From assembly GCA_028571685.1 (NCBI GenBank), contig CM053146.1, forward strand, positions 67,861,431 through 67,925,430: DNA of 64,000 bases, given 5' to 3'. Source of the DNA: Heterohyrax brucei. Taxonomy: Eukaryota; Chordata; Mammalia; Hyracoidea; Procaviidae. The position numbers and the translations under genes were made by a program. Below are positions 35,579 to 48,798 of this stretch, piece by piece; the stretch's first letter is position 1, and each line of letters begins with the position of its first letter. Under the pieces are notes generated by a model. The model was not told the DNA's origin. It made no database searches and worked only from the letters and a program-made list of their open reading frames with translations.

Positions 35579-38500
35579 TGTGGTTTTTCAGCCTCACGCT
35601 ACTAGCTCTCTAGAGGTCTGTGATAACTTCTCTATGTTTTGATGGACATTTCTTTTTTCAATCTGTCTTCTATTCTCCATCACCTATCAAAACACATGGT
35701 CTTGCAAGGCCTTTATAAGTAGCAGAGGATGAATGTTTGGAATTTCTTCCTTCTGTGCGATTCATTGCTATCACATAGTATCACATTTAGAATCATTCTG
35801 ACGCAACGATTAAAAGCAAAGAGCAGCTCATTTGTGAGACCATCATACTCTGTCACTTTCTCCATAAATAGTCTGGTATGTTACTCAGAATTCAATTTTT
35901 TGTCATTTCTTATTTTCAAAAATCATGTATAACTAAGTCTCATTTGTTATTATTTAATTCAGTGGTAGTTTTAACTCGTTCCTGAGCCATATTCCTGCTT
36001 TCTTGTTTTATCCAGGACTCAAGTGAAATGTTTTCTCATGTCCACAGTGGTCTTAAAGCCACATTTTTTCATCTGAATGTTGCGTTATATCTTCTAGAAT
36101 AGCTGTATTTCAACACTGGCATACTATCACAAATGTTTTATTATAAATGATTTCCTTTTATTTCTCTTTTATGTTACAGTCAGGAGATCATGTTGATCTT
36201 TTAGCAAAAGTGTACCCAGGCATGTTACATTACCTCTGAAGTCAGTACAGGAAAATATTTGTTGAAACAAGGGTTTGTTGGTTCGGATAGAGCTGAGCAA
36301 CCACTGGTCAGTAGACTTCAGCTCAGAATAATGTAATTGCACTATAGACCTCCGTTTAGCTTCTTATTCACTGGTACAGAAACCTTCTAAATGGTTACAC
36401 TATTTTGTTGTTTGTTTGTTTTTCACTCTCAGTGTTCAAAATCTAATCTAGCATACATTCTAAATCTATGAAATTAATGAATATAGAAAAACAATATAGT
36501 ACTAAAAATATTTCAGGCATCCTACTGAGATAACATATTTACAAGGTATTTCACCATTTATAACAAAGATCAGCAAGCTTGTTTTTACTAATTTTGCAGG
36601 TGATGTTTACATGCAGAAGTCTTTCAGAATCTGCAAGATGATCGGTGGCCACCAGGGTTTCCAGTGCTAGCTTACGTTTCTTTAAAATCGAATAAAAAAA
36701 AAATTCACACTTTAATTAAATGTTAGCACTATCCTTATTTCACTGATTGTTGCTGTTGGGTGTCATCGATTGTAAATCTAAAGCAGACAGAACATGAGGC
36801 CAAAAGGGAATAAGAATGAAGGGCTACAGACAGAATACAGGGGATCCTACCTCCTATGTCTACATTCAGAGAGGCCTTGGTTGAGGACTTAAAGGTGAAA
36901 AGTAGCCTCATTGACAGTGATCATGAACAGATGGAACTTAGGGTTCTAATCAAAGAAACAAGAATAACCTGAAAAACAAGGTCAATGAATTTAAAGGCAA
37001 TGAGTGGGTAGGGGAAGGAACAGATTCAATAAAGGGGGATGCAAACCTCAAAAATATGTCAGAGGACTTAATGTTCTTTGTAGAAACATTTGCAGGATGG
37101 ATGGCCAGATTAAATTTTCCAACATACTAGGAGAAGAGGGAAACCAGGTGACCAAGTAGACTAAACCAACATCTAGGTAAAGCTTTACTACATGACAAGT
37201 GTCTAATTAAATAGAAATTAGGCTAGGTTCCAGCTACAAATAAATTTCCTACATTTAAAGACCAAGTTAGAGGCTAAAGCAGTAACTGGGAAGAATTTTA
37301 AAGATAATTAAAATTTATATGATGAGGCTATTTGAATTTACTGTGAGATATAATATGCTAAAGGAAAATTTCTCTTCAGGTGGTGCTGGAAACAAATATA
37401 TATTTTTTTTTTAATTCTGCTTTAGGTGAAAGTTCACAGCTCACAAAAATGTCTACACGTACTCTTAGGTGACACTAGTTGTGAAAGCACCCTACCCCTT
37501 CCATCTGTGTTTCTTCTTGTCCATCCAGCCGGCTCCTATCCCATTCTGTCCTTCTGTCCTGCCTGCACAATTTGGTCTCACATATCTTCTTGAGCTATGA
37601 AGCACATGATTCACAGGTATCATTTTATGTCTTACAGTCCAGTTTAAGCTTTGTCTCAAGAGCTGGCTTCAGGAATAGTTTAATTCTAGGTTAACACAGC
37701 GTCCAGAGACTGTATCTTTAAGGGTTTCTCCAGTCTCAGATCATTAAGTGCACTCTTTTTACATGAACTTGAGTTCTACATCCTTCTTTTCTCCTTCTGT
37801 CAGGGACTCTCTCTTCTTTTCCCTGTCAGAGTGGTGACTGGTGGTAGCCAGGCACCGTCTAAGTCTTCTGGTCTCAGGATGATGGAATCTGAGGTTTGTG
37901 TGGCCCATACTTTCCTTGTGTCTTTCATGTTCTTCAACCTCCTTTGTCCCAGGTAGGCTGGGACCATTTGATGCATCTGAGGTGATCACTTGCAAACTTT
38001 TAAGGACTCATCCATGATACTACTTATAGTGTGATGAGGAACATTTTCTTCATAAACTTTATCAATTGACCAAATGTCCCCCAAAACTATGATCCTCAGA
38101 TAACAGTCCCTGCTACTGTGTCCCTTGGACTGTTTGATTGTGTTCAGGAACTTCTTAGCTTTTGGTTTAGTACAGTTGTGCTGACTTCCCCTGTATTGTG
38201 TTTTCTTTCTCCCATCGCCTAAGACAACTCTTGTTTACCATCTAGTTAATGAATTTCCTTCTCCCTTCCTCTTTAAACTGTCAGTTGTGATGGTGGTCTC
38301 ATATAATATTTGCCCTTTTGCAACTGACTAATTTCATTTTGCATAATGCCTTCAAGATTCATCCATGTTGTGACATGTTTCACAGATTCATTATTACATT
38401 TTATTGCTGGGTAGCAGTCCATTGTGTGTATGTACCACGGTTTGTTTATTCATTCATCTGTTGATGGGCACCAGAGTCATTTCCATCCTTTTGCTATTGT

Positions 38501-41500
38501 GAATAATGCTGCAATGAACCTGGGTGTGTGTATGTTTATTGATGTAACAGCTCTTATTTCTCTAGGATATAGTCCAAGAAGTGGGATTGCAGGATCACAT
38601 GGTATTTCTATTTCTACTTTTCTCAGGAAGTGCCAAATCAATTTCCAGAGTGGTTGTACCATTTTACATTCCCACCTGCAGTGTAGTTTTGATTTGCATT
38701 GCTCTAATGGTTGATGATCACCAGCATTTCTTCATGTATCTGTTAGATACCTAAATGTTTTCTTTGGTGAACTGTACGTTCATATTCCTCACCCATTGTT
38801 AAAACTGGGTTGCTTTCTGTTACTGAATTTTGCATTATCTTACAGATTTTAGTGATTAGACCACGATCAGGAATGTCATAACCAATTTTTTTTTCCTAGT
38901 CTGTAGATTGTCTTTCTACTCTTTTGATTAGCCTGTTTGATTTACAGATCTCAGTTATTTAGTTTCTTTTCTAGTATTTGTGCATTTTTAGTTATGGTTT
39001 GTACTCTGTTTATACCATGTCTAAGGGCTACTAGCATTGTCTCTCTCTTTTTTCCTATTATCTTTATTGTCACAGATTTTGTATTTAGGTCTTTGGTTCA
39101 TTTTGAGTTAATTTGTATATGGAATGAAGTATGGATCCTCTGTCCTTGTTTTGCAGATGGATATCCAGTTATGACAGCACCACTTGTTAAAGAGATTTTT
39201 TTTTTTTTCACATTTAATGGACTATGGGCCTTTATCAAATAATCAGCTGTTAACAGGTAGATGAATTTGCATAGGGAATTCTTAATTCTGTTCCACTGGT
39301 CTATATTACTGCTGTTGTACCAGTACCACACTGTTTAGACTACCACGGTGATACAATAAGTTCTAAAATCAGGTAGGGTGAGGTTACCCATTCTGTTCTT
39401 ATTCAGTAATATTTTACCTATCTGGAGCATTTTCTCCATATGAACTTGGTGATTTGTTTCTCCATCCAATTAAAATATGTCATTGGAATTTGGATTGAGA
39501 TTGCATTGTATCTGTACACCACTTTGGGTAGAATTGACATTTTCACAACGTTGAGTCCTCCTATTCACGAGCAAGGTATGTTTTTCTGCTTACGTGGGTC
39601 TCTTTTGGTTTCTTGCAGTAGAGTCTTGTAGTTTTCTTTGAATAGCTCTTTATGGCTCTGGTTAGATTTATTCCTAAGTATTTCATCTTCCTGAGGGCTA
39701 CTGTAAATCATATTAATTTGGTGATTTCCTCCACTGAGTTATCTTTGTTGATGCAGAGGAATCCAACTGATTTTTGTATGTTTATCTTGTATTCCAATAC
39801 TTTGCTGAACTCTTTGATTGGAATTACTAATTTTCTTGTGGATTCTTTACGGGGTTTTTTTTTGTGTGTGTGTGTATGTGTGTGTGTATAAGATCATATT
39901 ATCTGCAAATAGGGATACTTGTACTTCTGCCTTAATTTCTTTCTCTTGCCTTATTGCTCTAACTAGGACCTACAGAACAATGTTGAACAAGAGTGGTGAT
40001 AAAGGGCATCCTGGTCTGATGACTGTTCTCAAGAGAAATGTTTTCAGACTGTCTCTATTTAGGATGTTTGCCATTAGCTTTGTATAAATGCTCTTTATTA
40101 TGTTGAGGCATTTTCATTCTATTGCTATTTTGCTAAAAAATTTTTTTATCACGAATGGGTGTTGGACTTTGTCTAATTTCTTTCTTCATCAATAAATAAG
40201 ATCATGTGATTCTTGTCTTACTTATGTGGCTAATTAACTTCTTTCTAATGTTGATCCATTCCTGCATATCGTATGAATCCCACTTGGTCATGGTAAATTA
40301 TTTTTTGGATATGTTATCAAATTCTATTGACCAAAATTTTTTGTTGAGAATTTTTACCTCTAAATTTATGATCTATAATTTCTCTTTTTGGTGATGTCTT
40401 CACCTGATTTTGGTATCAGGGTTATGATGGCTCCATAGAATAAGTTTGGGAGTGTTTTTGTTTCAGTTTTATTTGTTGTTCTAACTCTGATTTGTGTTAG
40501 TTTAAGTAGTTAGTGCATTTCTAGAAATTTGTCCATTTCCTTTAGGTTTTCAAATTTGCTACAGTGAGATTTTTCATAATATTGCTATGAATTTTTAAAT
40601 TTCAATAGAGTTTGTTGTGACATCACTCAATTCTTACTCAGCTTATGTGCTTCCTCTCTTGTTTTTCTTTTGTCAGTTTGGCCAGCAGTTTGTCAACTTT
40701 GCTGATCTTTTTAAACAACCAGCTTTTGGTATTGTCACCTCTTTCAATTGTTTTTATATTCTCTATTTCATTTGTTTCTCTTCTAATTGTTAGTATTTCC
40801 TCTCTTCTAGTGCCAAGGTCTTCATGTGTTTTTGGTTTGTTTGTTTTTGTTTTCTGTTGCTGTCTAATTTGTTCAAGTTGTAGGGTTAATATTTCAATTT
40901 GGGCCCATTCTTCTGTTTGGATGTGTGCATTTATTGCTCTTAATTGACCTCTGAGCACTGCTTTTGCTGTGTGCTAAAAGTTCCAGAGAATGTGTCCTCA
41001 TTCTTGATTCTATGCATCTCTTTAATTGGTCTTTGGTTTCTTCTGTAACCCCTTAGTTTTTGAGCAAGATGTTCAGTTTCCATGTATTTGATTTTTTCCC
41101 CCTTGCTTTTTCTGTTATTGAATTTTTCCTTTTGTAATTTTACAGTCAGAAATGATGCTTTGTAATATTTCAATGTTTTGTACTTTATTAATATGTGGTT
41201 TATTCTGTGGAATGTTCTATGTGTGTTAGAAAACATAGTATACTTGTTTGCTGTTGGGTGAAGTGTTTTGTATCTGTCTATGAGATAAAGTTAGTTGTGA
41301 CATGTAGTTCTTCTATGTCTTTACTGAACTTCTTTCTGGACATTCTGTGTTCACCTAAAGTGCAGTTTTAAAGTCTCATACTATTACTGTGGAGCTGTCT
41401 ATTTCTCTTTTCCATGTTGTTACAGTTTGTTTTACATATTTTTGATCTCTGTCATAGTGTGTGTAAATATTTTTTATAGTTATATCCTTCTAGGGTATTG

Positions 41501-43247
41501 ACTCTTTAATCCTTATATCATGTCCTTATATCCTTTGTGGTGGATTTTAATGCTTATTTTGTCAAAGATTAATATTGTCACTCCTGCTCTTTTTTGATTG
41601 TTTGCGTGTAACATTTTTCCATTCTCTGAGTTTTAATTTGTTTTTGTATTTTAGTCTAAGATGTGTCTCTTGCAGACAGCATACTGGTTTATCATGCTTT
41701 TTAATCCATTCTACTACTCTGTTTCTTTATTGCTATATTTAGTACAATTACATTCAGTGTACTTATCAATAGGAATGAGATTTAGTGGTGTCATTTTGAT
41801 GTATTTATGTGTGTATACTGTTGATAGCTTCCTTTATTTTCTTTGATGAGTTGTTTTCCTTGTGTTTTTGTAAGATCTCTTCTGTTGCTGTTGATTTTAT
41901 ATTTGCTGAGTGTTTATGTTTTTTATCTTTTTCCATTCTAATGTGTAGAACTGATGGTTTCATTTGTGGTTACCATAAAATTTACTCCTATATTTTTTGT
42001 AAGTTTAAACCAATTTTTTATTTCTTATTATCATCTAAACTTGCTTTCATATAAAAGTACTTTGACTACATTATTTAGCCATCAGTTGGGTATTAATATT
42101 GCCATGCTTTATATTTTGACATCTCTGTTTCCTTATTTTTGTCAGTGTTTTGGCTTTGACTTATTTTTGTGACTTTTCTATCTGGGTTGATATCTGGTTG
42201 TTCTGTTCTGTGTTCTCGTCTCGGGTTGTTATCTGATGTTATTGACTCTAACTGGATGACTTCTTTTAGTATTTCCTATAATTTTGGTTTGATTTTTATA
42301 ATACCCTTAACTTCTGTTTATTTGAAAATGTCCTCATTTTACCATCATATCTGAGAGACAGTTTTGCTGCATATATTAATTCTTGATTGGTACTTTTTTC
42401 ATTCAGCACTGTAAATATGTAATTCCATTGCCCTCTTGCTGGCATGTTTTCTGAGTTTAGTCTTATTAGCTCTTCTTTGTAGATAACTTTTTGTTTATCT
42501 CTAGCTGCTCTTAAAATTCTCTATTTTTGGTTTTAGCAAGTTTGATTATAATATGTCTTGGTGTCTTTCTGTTGGGATCTGCCCTGTGTGGTGTTTGATG
42601 AGCATCTTGGATAGTTATCGTCTCATATTTCATGTTATCAGGGATGTTTTCTGTTCTTTAATAATTCTCTCTGTATTTTCTGTTGATCCCTGCCACCCAT
42701 GTGGTACTCAATCACTCATAGAGCATTCCTTCTGACAGAGTTCCACATAATCCCTAAAGTTTCTTCGTTTTTTAAAAAATTCTTTTATCTGGGTTTTCCT
42801 GAAATAAATTGATGTCAACTGTTTTGGTCTTCAATGTCACCAATTCCTTCACTGACTTAATTTTGCTCTTGAGTTTCTACTGAGTTGCTTCATTCTAAAA
42901 TTTTGTAGTTGATCGTTTGGATTTCTATTTTCTGCCTCATCTGGCAGCCTGTTAAATTTGTCATTTTGCTCTTGAATAGTCCTATTAAATTCCTCTATTT
43001 CTCCATCTGTGTGCTTCTTAGTATGGTCTGCATTTTGCTTGATCTTCTTCCTGATCTCTTGGAGTATTCTGTTTATCACTCTTTTCAATTCTACCTCCAG
43101 TAATTCCAAGTGATTGTCTTCCTCTGGAAGGTTTCTTGTTTTGTTTTTGTTGTTGTTGTTTTGGTAGCTTGCTGAAGCCCTCATGATCTGCCTCTTTATG
43201 TGATTCAACATTGACTGCTGTCTTCAAGCCATCAATAAGCTATTATA

Positions 43248-43803
43248 TGAGGTCTGACAATTAACTCTGTGAGCTTAATTGTTCTAAGTGCTATGTACCT
43301 CATTGCTGAATATCACTGTGGTCCTCTTCAAAGTGCTACCCTTGGGAAGGTATGCACTCCCTCCAGCACCGAGTCCACCCTTCAAAGCAATTTTGGAACT
43401 CTTTCTGGAATAGCCATTGTGTACTGTGGCAAGGTGACAAGTTCATGAACTTAATTACATAATTATCTGTGAGGGAGTTTTTAGCCAGTAAACAAATAGC
43501 TATATTGGAACACCCTACCTACTCGCCTAATCTGGCCCCAAATGACTGTTTCTTTACCTAAAGATTAAGGAAATATTGAAAGGAAGACATTTTGTGTCAG
43601 AACATCAAGGGTAGTATGATGATAGCTCTGATGGCCATTCCAGAAAAAAGAGTTTGAAAATTGCTTTGAAAGGTGGACTAGGCACTGGTGTCAGTGCACA
43701 GCTTCCCAAGAGAAAGCTTCGAAAGTGAACATAGTGATACTCAGCAATGAGTTATGTAGCACTTTTTCTAGGATGAGTTTGTGAACTTAATTGGCAATCC
43801 TCA
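43248..43803. mobile_element. Palindromic mariner remnant inserted in the L1
   Basis: The ends read TA-tgaggtctgacaattaa and, reversed, TA-tgaggattgccaattaa, so this looks like a mariner with a TA duplication. The middle translates as PTYSPNLAPNDCFF and then KEILKGRHF, the C-terminal transposase region around the last catalytic aspartate. Reading on gives a stop soon after. The first 180 bp or so (43248-43430) is the reverse complement of the last 180 bp (about 43625-43803), so both ends derive from the same terminus. A full mariner is about 1.3 kb; this one is 556 bp and cannot encode a transposase. Confidence 0.85.
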
Positions 43804-45069
43804 TATTTATTTATTTTATATTTTCTTACTGTTTCCTAGCTTCTTGTTCTGTTTTGATATGCCCCAATAGGCTGGTGATGTGAGCTAATTTGATTATTGG
43901 CATCTTGGAAGCTTTCATGTTCTTTCACCAGGTGGTTAAGGTACATGGGCCCAAGAACCTGTTTACTTTCTTTTGGGGATTCAGCTCAGGTGTCCAAGTT
44001 GTCTGTCACCAAATGTGTTGCACAGCTCTAGATGGACAGGGTTATATAGGGATGTAGGGATAATTGGAGCAGGCACAGGTAGCAGACTGCACTAGAGAGT
44101 TATATGCTGAGCAAGGTAAGGGGCTGATGGCTGCCCCTGAGTGCTTGAGTAAAAAATATTCCCTAGACCATGTTGATGGGTAAGTTTTGCAGCAAGACTT
44201 TGGGTACCCAATGCAGTTGTCAATAAGGAGTAGGAGGCACCACTTCTTCCTGGACCCCTGTCCTGGGTGGCTATTTTCAGTGGTTAGAGCCACCAGTCCT
44301 TAGGACCCTGATGTGACTAGGTGAGAATCCTAAGTAATGGGGATCACAAATCTGCCACCTCCACCTTACTTATTGCAATTTAAAATAGATTTCAGGTAGA
44401 TACCCTGTTGTACTATGCTAACAAGGGTGTGTACTTGTGAAATGGATCCACACAGGTCTAGACAGTGGTAAAAGGCATTCAGTGTCTGTGCACCCCTTAT
44501 GATTGTACCTAGTAAGGGGGCTGTGCCTCCCCCAAGTTCCTGGCTTAGGGAACTAGGGAATTATTTTTTCTGTGTGTTATTTATTTGTTAATTTGCTCCC
44601 TCTCAACAGCCAGAAGAGTGCCTTGGGGGTGCTGACAGGGTCCCACTTCGGTCCAGGGGTCATAGCAATCACTGAGGCTAGACTGGGACCAGACTAGAGC
44701 AGAGAGAGGCAGGATGAATGGGAGAGAGTTACTTCCCAGGGGGTAAATGGTTATTTTGATCCATGCAGTAGGTTAGATGCTTGCACATAACTTTTGCAGA
44801 TCTAGCACTGCTTCTCCACGGGGTCCAAAATCTTGTGCAGACTCAATGCCACTCAGTTTCTCTTGATGTAGAAAATGCGTCCTAAGCACTACTTTTCTCC
44901 CTCAGCAAATGGGAGCCTGCAAATCCATCCTGCAGGATGCCAGCCAGGTCAGATCTAGCAAATACTGTTTGCTTCTGAACAACCCCCCAACCCCACCCGA
45001 GCCCCACCACTCAGTCCAACTCTTCAACTTTGCCTCTGATGTTCAAGGCTCCTAGGCAGTCACATATAA

Positions 45070-45090
45070 TTGATATATATATATATATTT
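45070..45090. repeat. (TA)n short microsatellite
   Basis: A run of alternating ta within the L1 5' region. Confidence 0.8.
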
Positions 45091-46678
45091 TCAAGTTTTT
45101 GTGGTAAAAGGGAACACAGGAAGCATATGACTACTCTGCCATCTGCTTTAGTCTTGTTTTCTAGATACACTTTTTAAATACTTCTTTTTTTAAAAAAAGA
45201 AAAGATCATTGCTCTTGAGGGAATATCTTAAATGGGATAGGAGAAAAGGAAACCAAATAGGATGAGGTTATTTTCAGATCATGAGGTCTTTATACAAAGA
45301 ATAATCTATTTCTTATGGCACTGAGTTTATTTTGCTAAAATTTAGTAAAACAGAAATTGCTAAAATGTCTTAACATTTCTAAAAAGGCAAACACAGTGCT
45401 TGGTAACTAAACTTCATAAAAGAAAACTGTCAAGCACGAGGCAACTGGTTTAATATAATTATTTGTATTAAATATCCATGTTGTCATTTAAAGATATGAT
45501 ATAACATTTACAGAAGAAAAGTCTTACCACAGAAAATCAATTTGCAAATGCTTATAAAATTACAAGATGCAGGCAGCATCACTTGTGAGAAATGGGCTAT
45601 ACTGGAATAGTTGATTTCCTTTATAAGTCAGTGATAGGCTTCATGGCTAGAGAGGAGATGAAAGCTGTAATACTGCTTTAGAGTGGTTTTATTTCTGTCT
45701 CATATTACAGATTCATATACAATTTGGAAACTGAACATACTATTGTCAGAGAAGTATATGGTTACTTGGGATAATAAGGAAGTGGAAGTACTATAGGGAT
45801 ATAATTATATCAAAAAAATTACTAAGTGTGGTAAGTAGGGTAAATTTTACTGATGACTTGGGAAGTAAAATAGCCTATCCCCCCAAAAAACCTACAAAGT
45901 TTGAGGTGCATATCAGCTCAAGAATACTTGAGGTTTTATTAGATACCCTTCTTGCAAAAGTGAGGAATTGTTAAAAACTATAATACTATAAATACTATAA
46001 AACTATAATACAAAAATAGTATAATACACACATACATGTATGTGTGAACAGCATATGTGAACTTTTTTTGGTCTTTGATAATAGGTTATACTTTTTTTTT
46101 AAAGAACTTTAATGTGTAATTTTAAGTCTTCATAGAGCAAGAGAATTTATGAAAAGGCAACAAAATTGATCCCATTAAAGAAAGTTAAATGGAAACTAAT
46201 TACAAAAGAAAACTCGAGTACCAACTTTTGTCTTTATTTTGCGGTATTACTTCAAGATTAGTAATGGCCAGGAAGTACCCATGTTCACTGAGGAACGAAT
46301 TAGTGAAAGAAAATTTTATTTTAGCAAGAAAATTAAGATTAACTCTTTGTCTAACAAGCACTAAAAACAGATTTTTCAAGAAGGTTAAAGAAACCAGCTC
46401 TAAAGATACCCTTACCATCTGTGCAAGATGATTCAGAAAACAGCTCACCTGAAGGGAACAAACTAGATAATCTTGAAGACCTTCCAAATACATCCTCAAA
46501 CCATTTATTTTATTTTGGTAAAGAAAAAGTTTTAGTTGAACTAGGTATTGAAATCATTAATTACTCATTTTACATATAAAGCAATATAAGAATTTATCAT
46601 TAATTTTAATTTTATATTTAAATAGTATGTACAAATAAATCTCCCAATAAAAAAAGTCACTCAATATTCTTGAATACT

Positions 46679-46752
46679 CTGGGGGGTCAGTTCTACCCTG
46701 GCCCCTAGGGTCGCCATGAGTCAGATCCGACTCGACGGCACCTGGCTGGCAA
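46679..46752 (+). mobile_element. AfroSINE/RTE 3' tail fragment, well preserved
   Basis: 'gtcgccatgagtcagatccg' and 'actcgacggcacctggctgg' match the shared tail. Preserved CpGs suggest a comparatively young copy. Confidence 0.75.
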
Positions 46753-47108
46753 TATATTGTTCTATACCCAATTAGTATATTAGTTGCTTTATGACAATCT
46801 TTATACTCCAAACAGTTAAACACTGTTTAATAGTTTTCAAAACAACAGCATGAACAACAAAACAAAGACCCTAGAGGGCACAACTGCATTTAAAGTTTTA
46901 TAAAATTTGCATGTGTTTTATACAATTTTGGAGCTTAACTTCATACATATTAATACTTCAAAATTTTCTGTAATAGTTTAGGAATTCTTAACCTCAAATT
47001 CTTTGATCATTCTAGTAGATATTTTAATTTGTGTTTGTAAAATTGATATAGGATTCATAAAATATGAAAAGGAAGGAATGTTTTTATTCAAAGACTACTG
47101 TCATTAAA

Positions 47109-47302
47109 AAAGGAACCCTAGTGGCACAGTGGTTAAAGTGCTTGAATGCTAACCAAAAAGTTGGTTTGAACCTACCAGCTGTTCCTCAGGAGGAAGATAG
47201 AGCAGATTGCTTTCATAAGGATTTACAGCCTTGGAGATCCTACGGTGCAGTTCTATTATAACCTACAGAGTTTTATACACCGGAACACAGCAGCAGGTTT
47301 GG
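47109..47302 (+). mobile_element. AfroSINE, long form
   Basis: 'ccctagtggcacagtggtta', 'aatgctaaccaaaaagttgg' and the extra middle block 'aaggatttacagccttggag' are present, with a degraded tail. Confidence 0.9.
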
Positions 47303-47978
47303 TTGGGTCATTCAAAACATAGGGTACTAGGGGAAATTTTTTTTTTTAGTGGTATTTGTATGACTACTAGGTTAACTAAGAGTTCGGAAGATAAGCCCAG
47401 TTTTCTACCTACTGAGAAAAAAAAGATTAATTTCTTACTGAATTGAAGAGATCGTTTGAAACATGTCTACTAATTTATTGTGAAGGGCTAAATGGTAAAG
47501 CCAGTCATTTCACACAGTGACAAGCTGGCAAGAGTTGGCTGTTTTCTGCTTCTCAAGGTAACACTTTGAGTTATATCAACTTAAAACCAGCACCAATAGT
47601 GGACACTAATCTGCCTACTTCCAGAAATCACAGTGGACAAATAGACAAGAGCAGAATAATCTTGTAGATAAAATCTCATTCCTATTTTGAAGAAAGTCAG
47701 CATAGGCCCTATTTAAAGTTGCTTAAAAAAATAAAGTGAAAGAAGAGGAAGGAAGTTGCCACAAATTCCCTTATTTTCAAATTAACCTGTGCTGCTGACC
47801 AGAAAATATCTTCAGTCTCAAGTGCTATTAATTCACAATATTCATCAGCTCTGAATTAATTAGGGAAACAACTAAGCAGTCAATATGCAACACTGCACAG
47901 CCATCAGAGTACCAGTGACACACAGAAGAGGCCAAACAGTGAATTCTAAGTAACGATAATTACTGGTGGAGACATGGT

Positions 47979-48306
47979 CATGCAACATGCATGCACAAAA
48001 TGAGTCATTATCACCGTATGCATGCCCACAGCAGCATGCATGGCCTTATGCTAACCCCTAACCCAATTTTCAATTTGATGAGGGTAATGTGATTATTGCA
48101 TTTGTGACCCTTTGTGCTGCTGTGCTATAGCACAAAACAGAAGTGGTTTTCAAATTTTTAGCCAAGTCCGAATTTATCCAGAGGATTACCAAGTTAAACA
48201 TTACTGTATGGTAGCTACAGGTCATGCCAGCGATGTCAGACTAATACAGGACACAATTAAAATGATTAGTATCAAATATAAAAAAATAGAAAATGACTGT
48301 CATGCA
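47979..48306 (-). promoter_or_regulatory. Cluster of UGCAUG (RBFOX-type) splicing motifs downstream of the microexon
   Basis: On the transcribed minus strand the hexamer TGCATG occurs at 48301-48306, 48035-48040, 47990-47995, 47986-47991 and 47979-47984 (two overlap). These lie roughly 490-840 nt downstream of the microexon donor. RBFOX proteins bind UGCAUG and, from downstream introns, typically promote inclusion of neuronal cassette exons. Five copies in about 330 nt is far above chance, although four sit in a local TGCATG-rich stretch. The functional role is inferred. Confidence 0.45.
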
Positions 48307-48798
48307 TGTACAGTTTACTACTACAGCAAGCTTAAAACCATACCCCCTGCCATCCAGGAACGTGAAACTAGTTTTAAGGAAACAAAAGAGGAATAAGTGA
48401 AGAGACACTGTCATATAGCACTTTGCTTATTCTCTTTCATCATGTGTTCAGTTTTTTTTTTTTTTTTTAACTGAAATAGGCTTGTGTACTTCTTTCATAC
48501 TGGAATATCTTCAGTTCGGTATTTGTTTCTTTCAAACGATTTAAACATTTAGGAAGTATTCATTGTCAACCTAGGCTTACACTTTTTTTTCTAGGAAATA
48601 GGAGTGCATAATCATTGTGGTGACGCAGCTGACAATGTCTACAACCAAATCAAGCCATGATGTCTCCACCAGGCACCTGGACTAGCTAAGGGCAGCATGA
48701 AAATGTTGCACTGAACAGGGCATACAGCAGGCAAGTTAACATGCCAAGTAAAGGGGCACTTGGAGCATCAGCTGATGAAATCTCTGTTTGTACATTAC

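Larger units (their letters stand above)
37400..45155 (-). mobile_element. Near-full-length L1 LINE in the sense orientation of KCNH7
   Basis: Reading the minus strand from 45155 down, a 5' UTR opens with 'gatggcagagtagtcatatg', like the L1 start at 63842. An ORF1 remnant follows (frame at 42849-43211, helix-rich, LPDEAENRNPN), then broken ORF2. Pieces of ORF2 include KSWLFKKISKVDKLLAKLTK at 40638-40958 and PCDPAIPLLGLYPREI at 38477-38662. The 3' UTR ends in an A-tail read as T-run near 37400-37410. Every frame is interrupted. A mariner remnant sits in the 5' region. Its polyadenylation signals lie on the transcribed strand. No clear target duplication was found. Confidence 0.85.
32785..48798 (-). 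other. KCNH7: KCNH7 intron between the microexon and exon 5
   Basis: This 16.0-kb intron is dominated by a sense-orientation L1 (37400-45155). It also has three AfroSINEs (34828, 35288, 47109), a SINE tail at 46679 and the UGCAUG cluster near its 5' end. 32800-34820, 35580-37390 and 45160-46670 hold no recognisable element apart from a 25-base SINE-tail scrap near 36746. Confidence 0.85.

Noticed and set aside
48112..48396. 94-codon plus-strand frame downstream of the microexon
   Set aside because: It is antisense to KCNH7, ends in Lys/Glu-rich text and matches nothing I know. The interval is better explained as regulatory intron.
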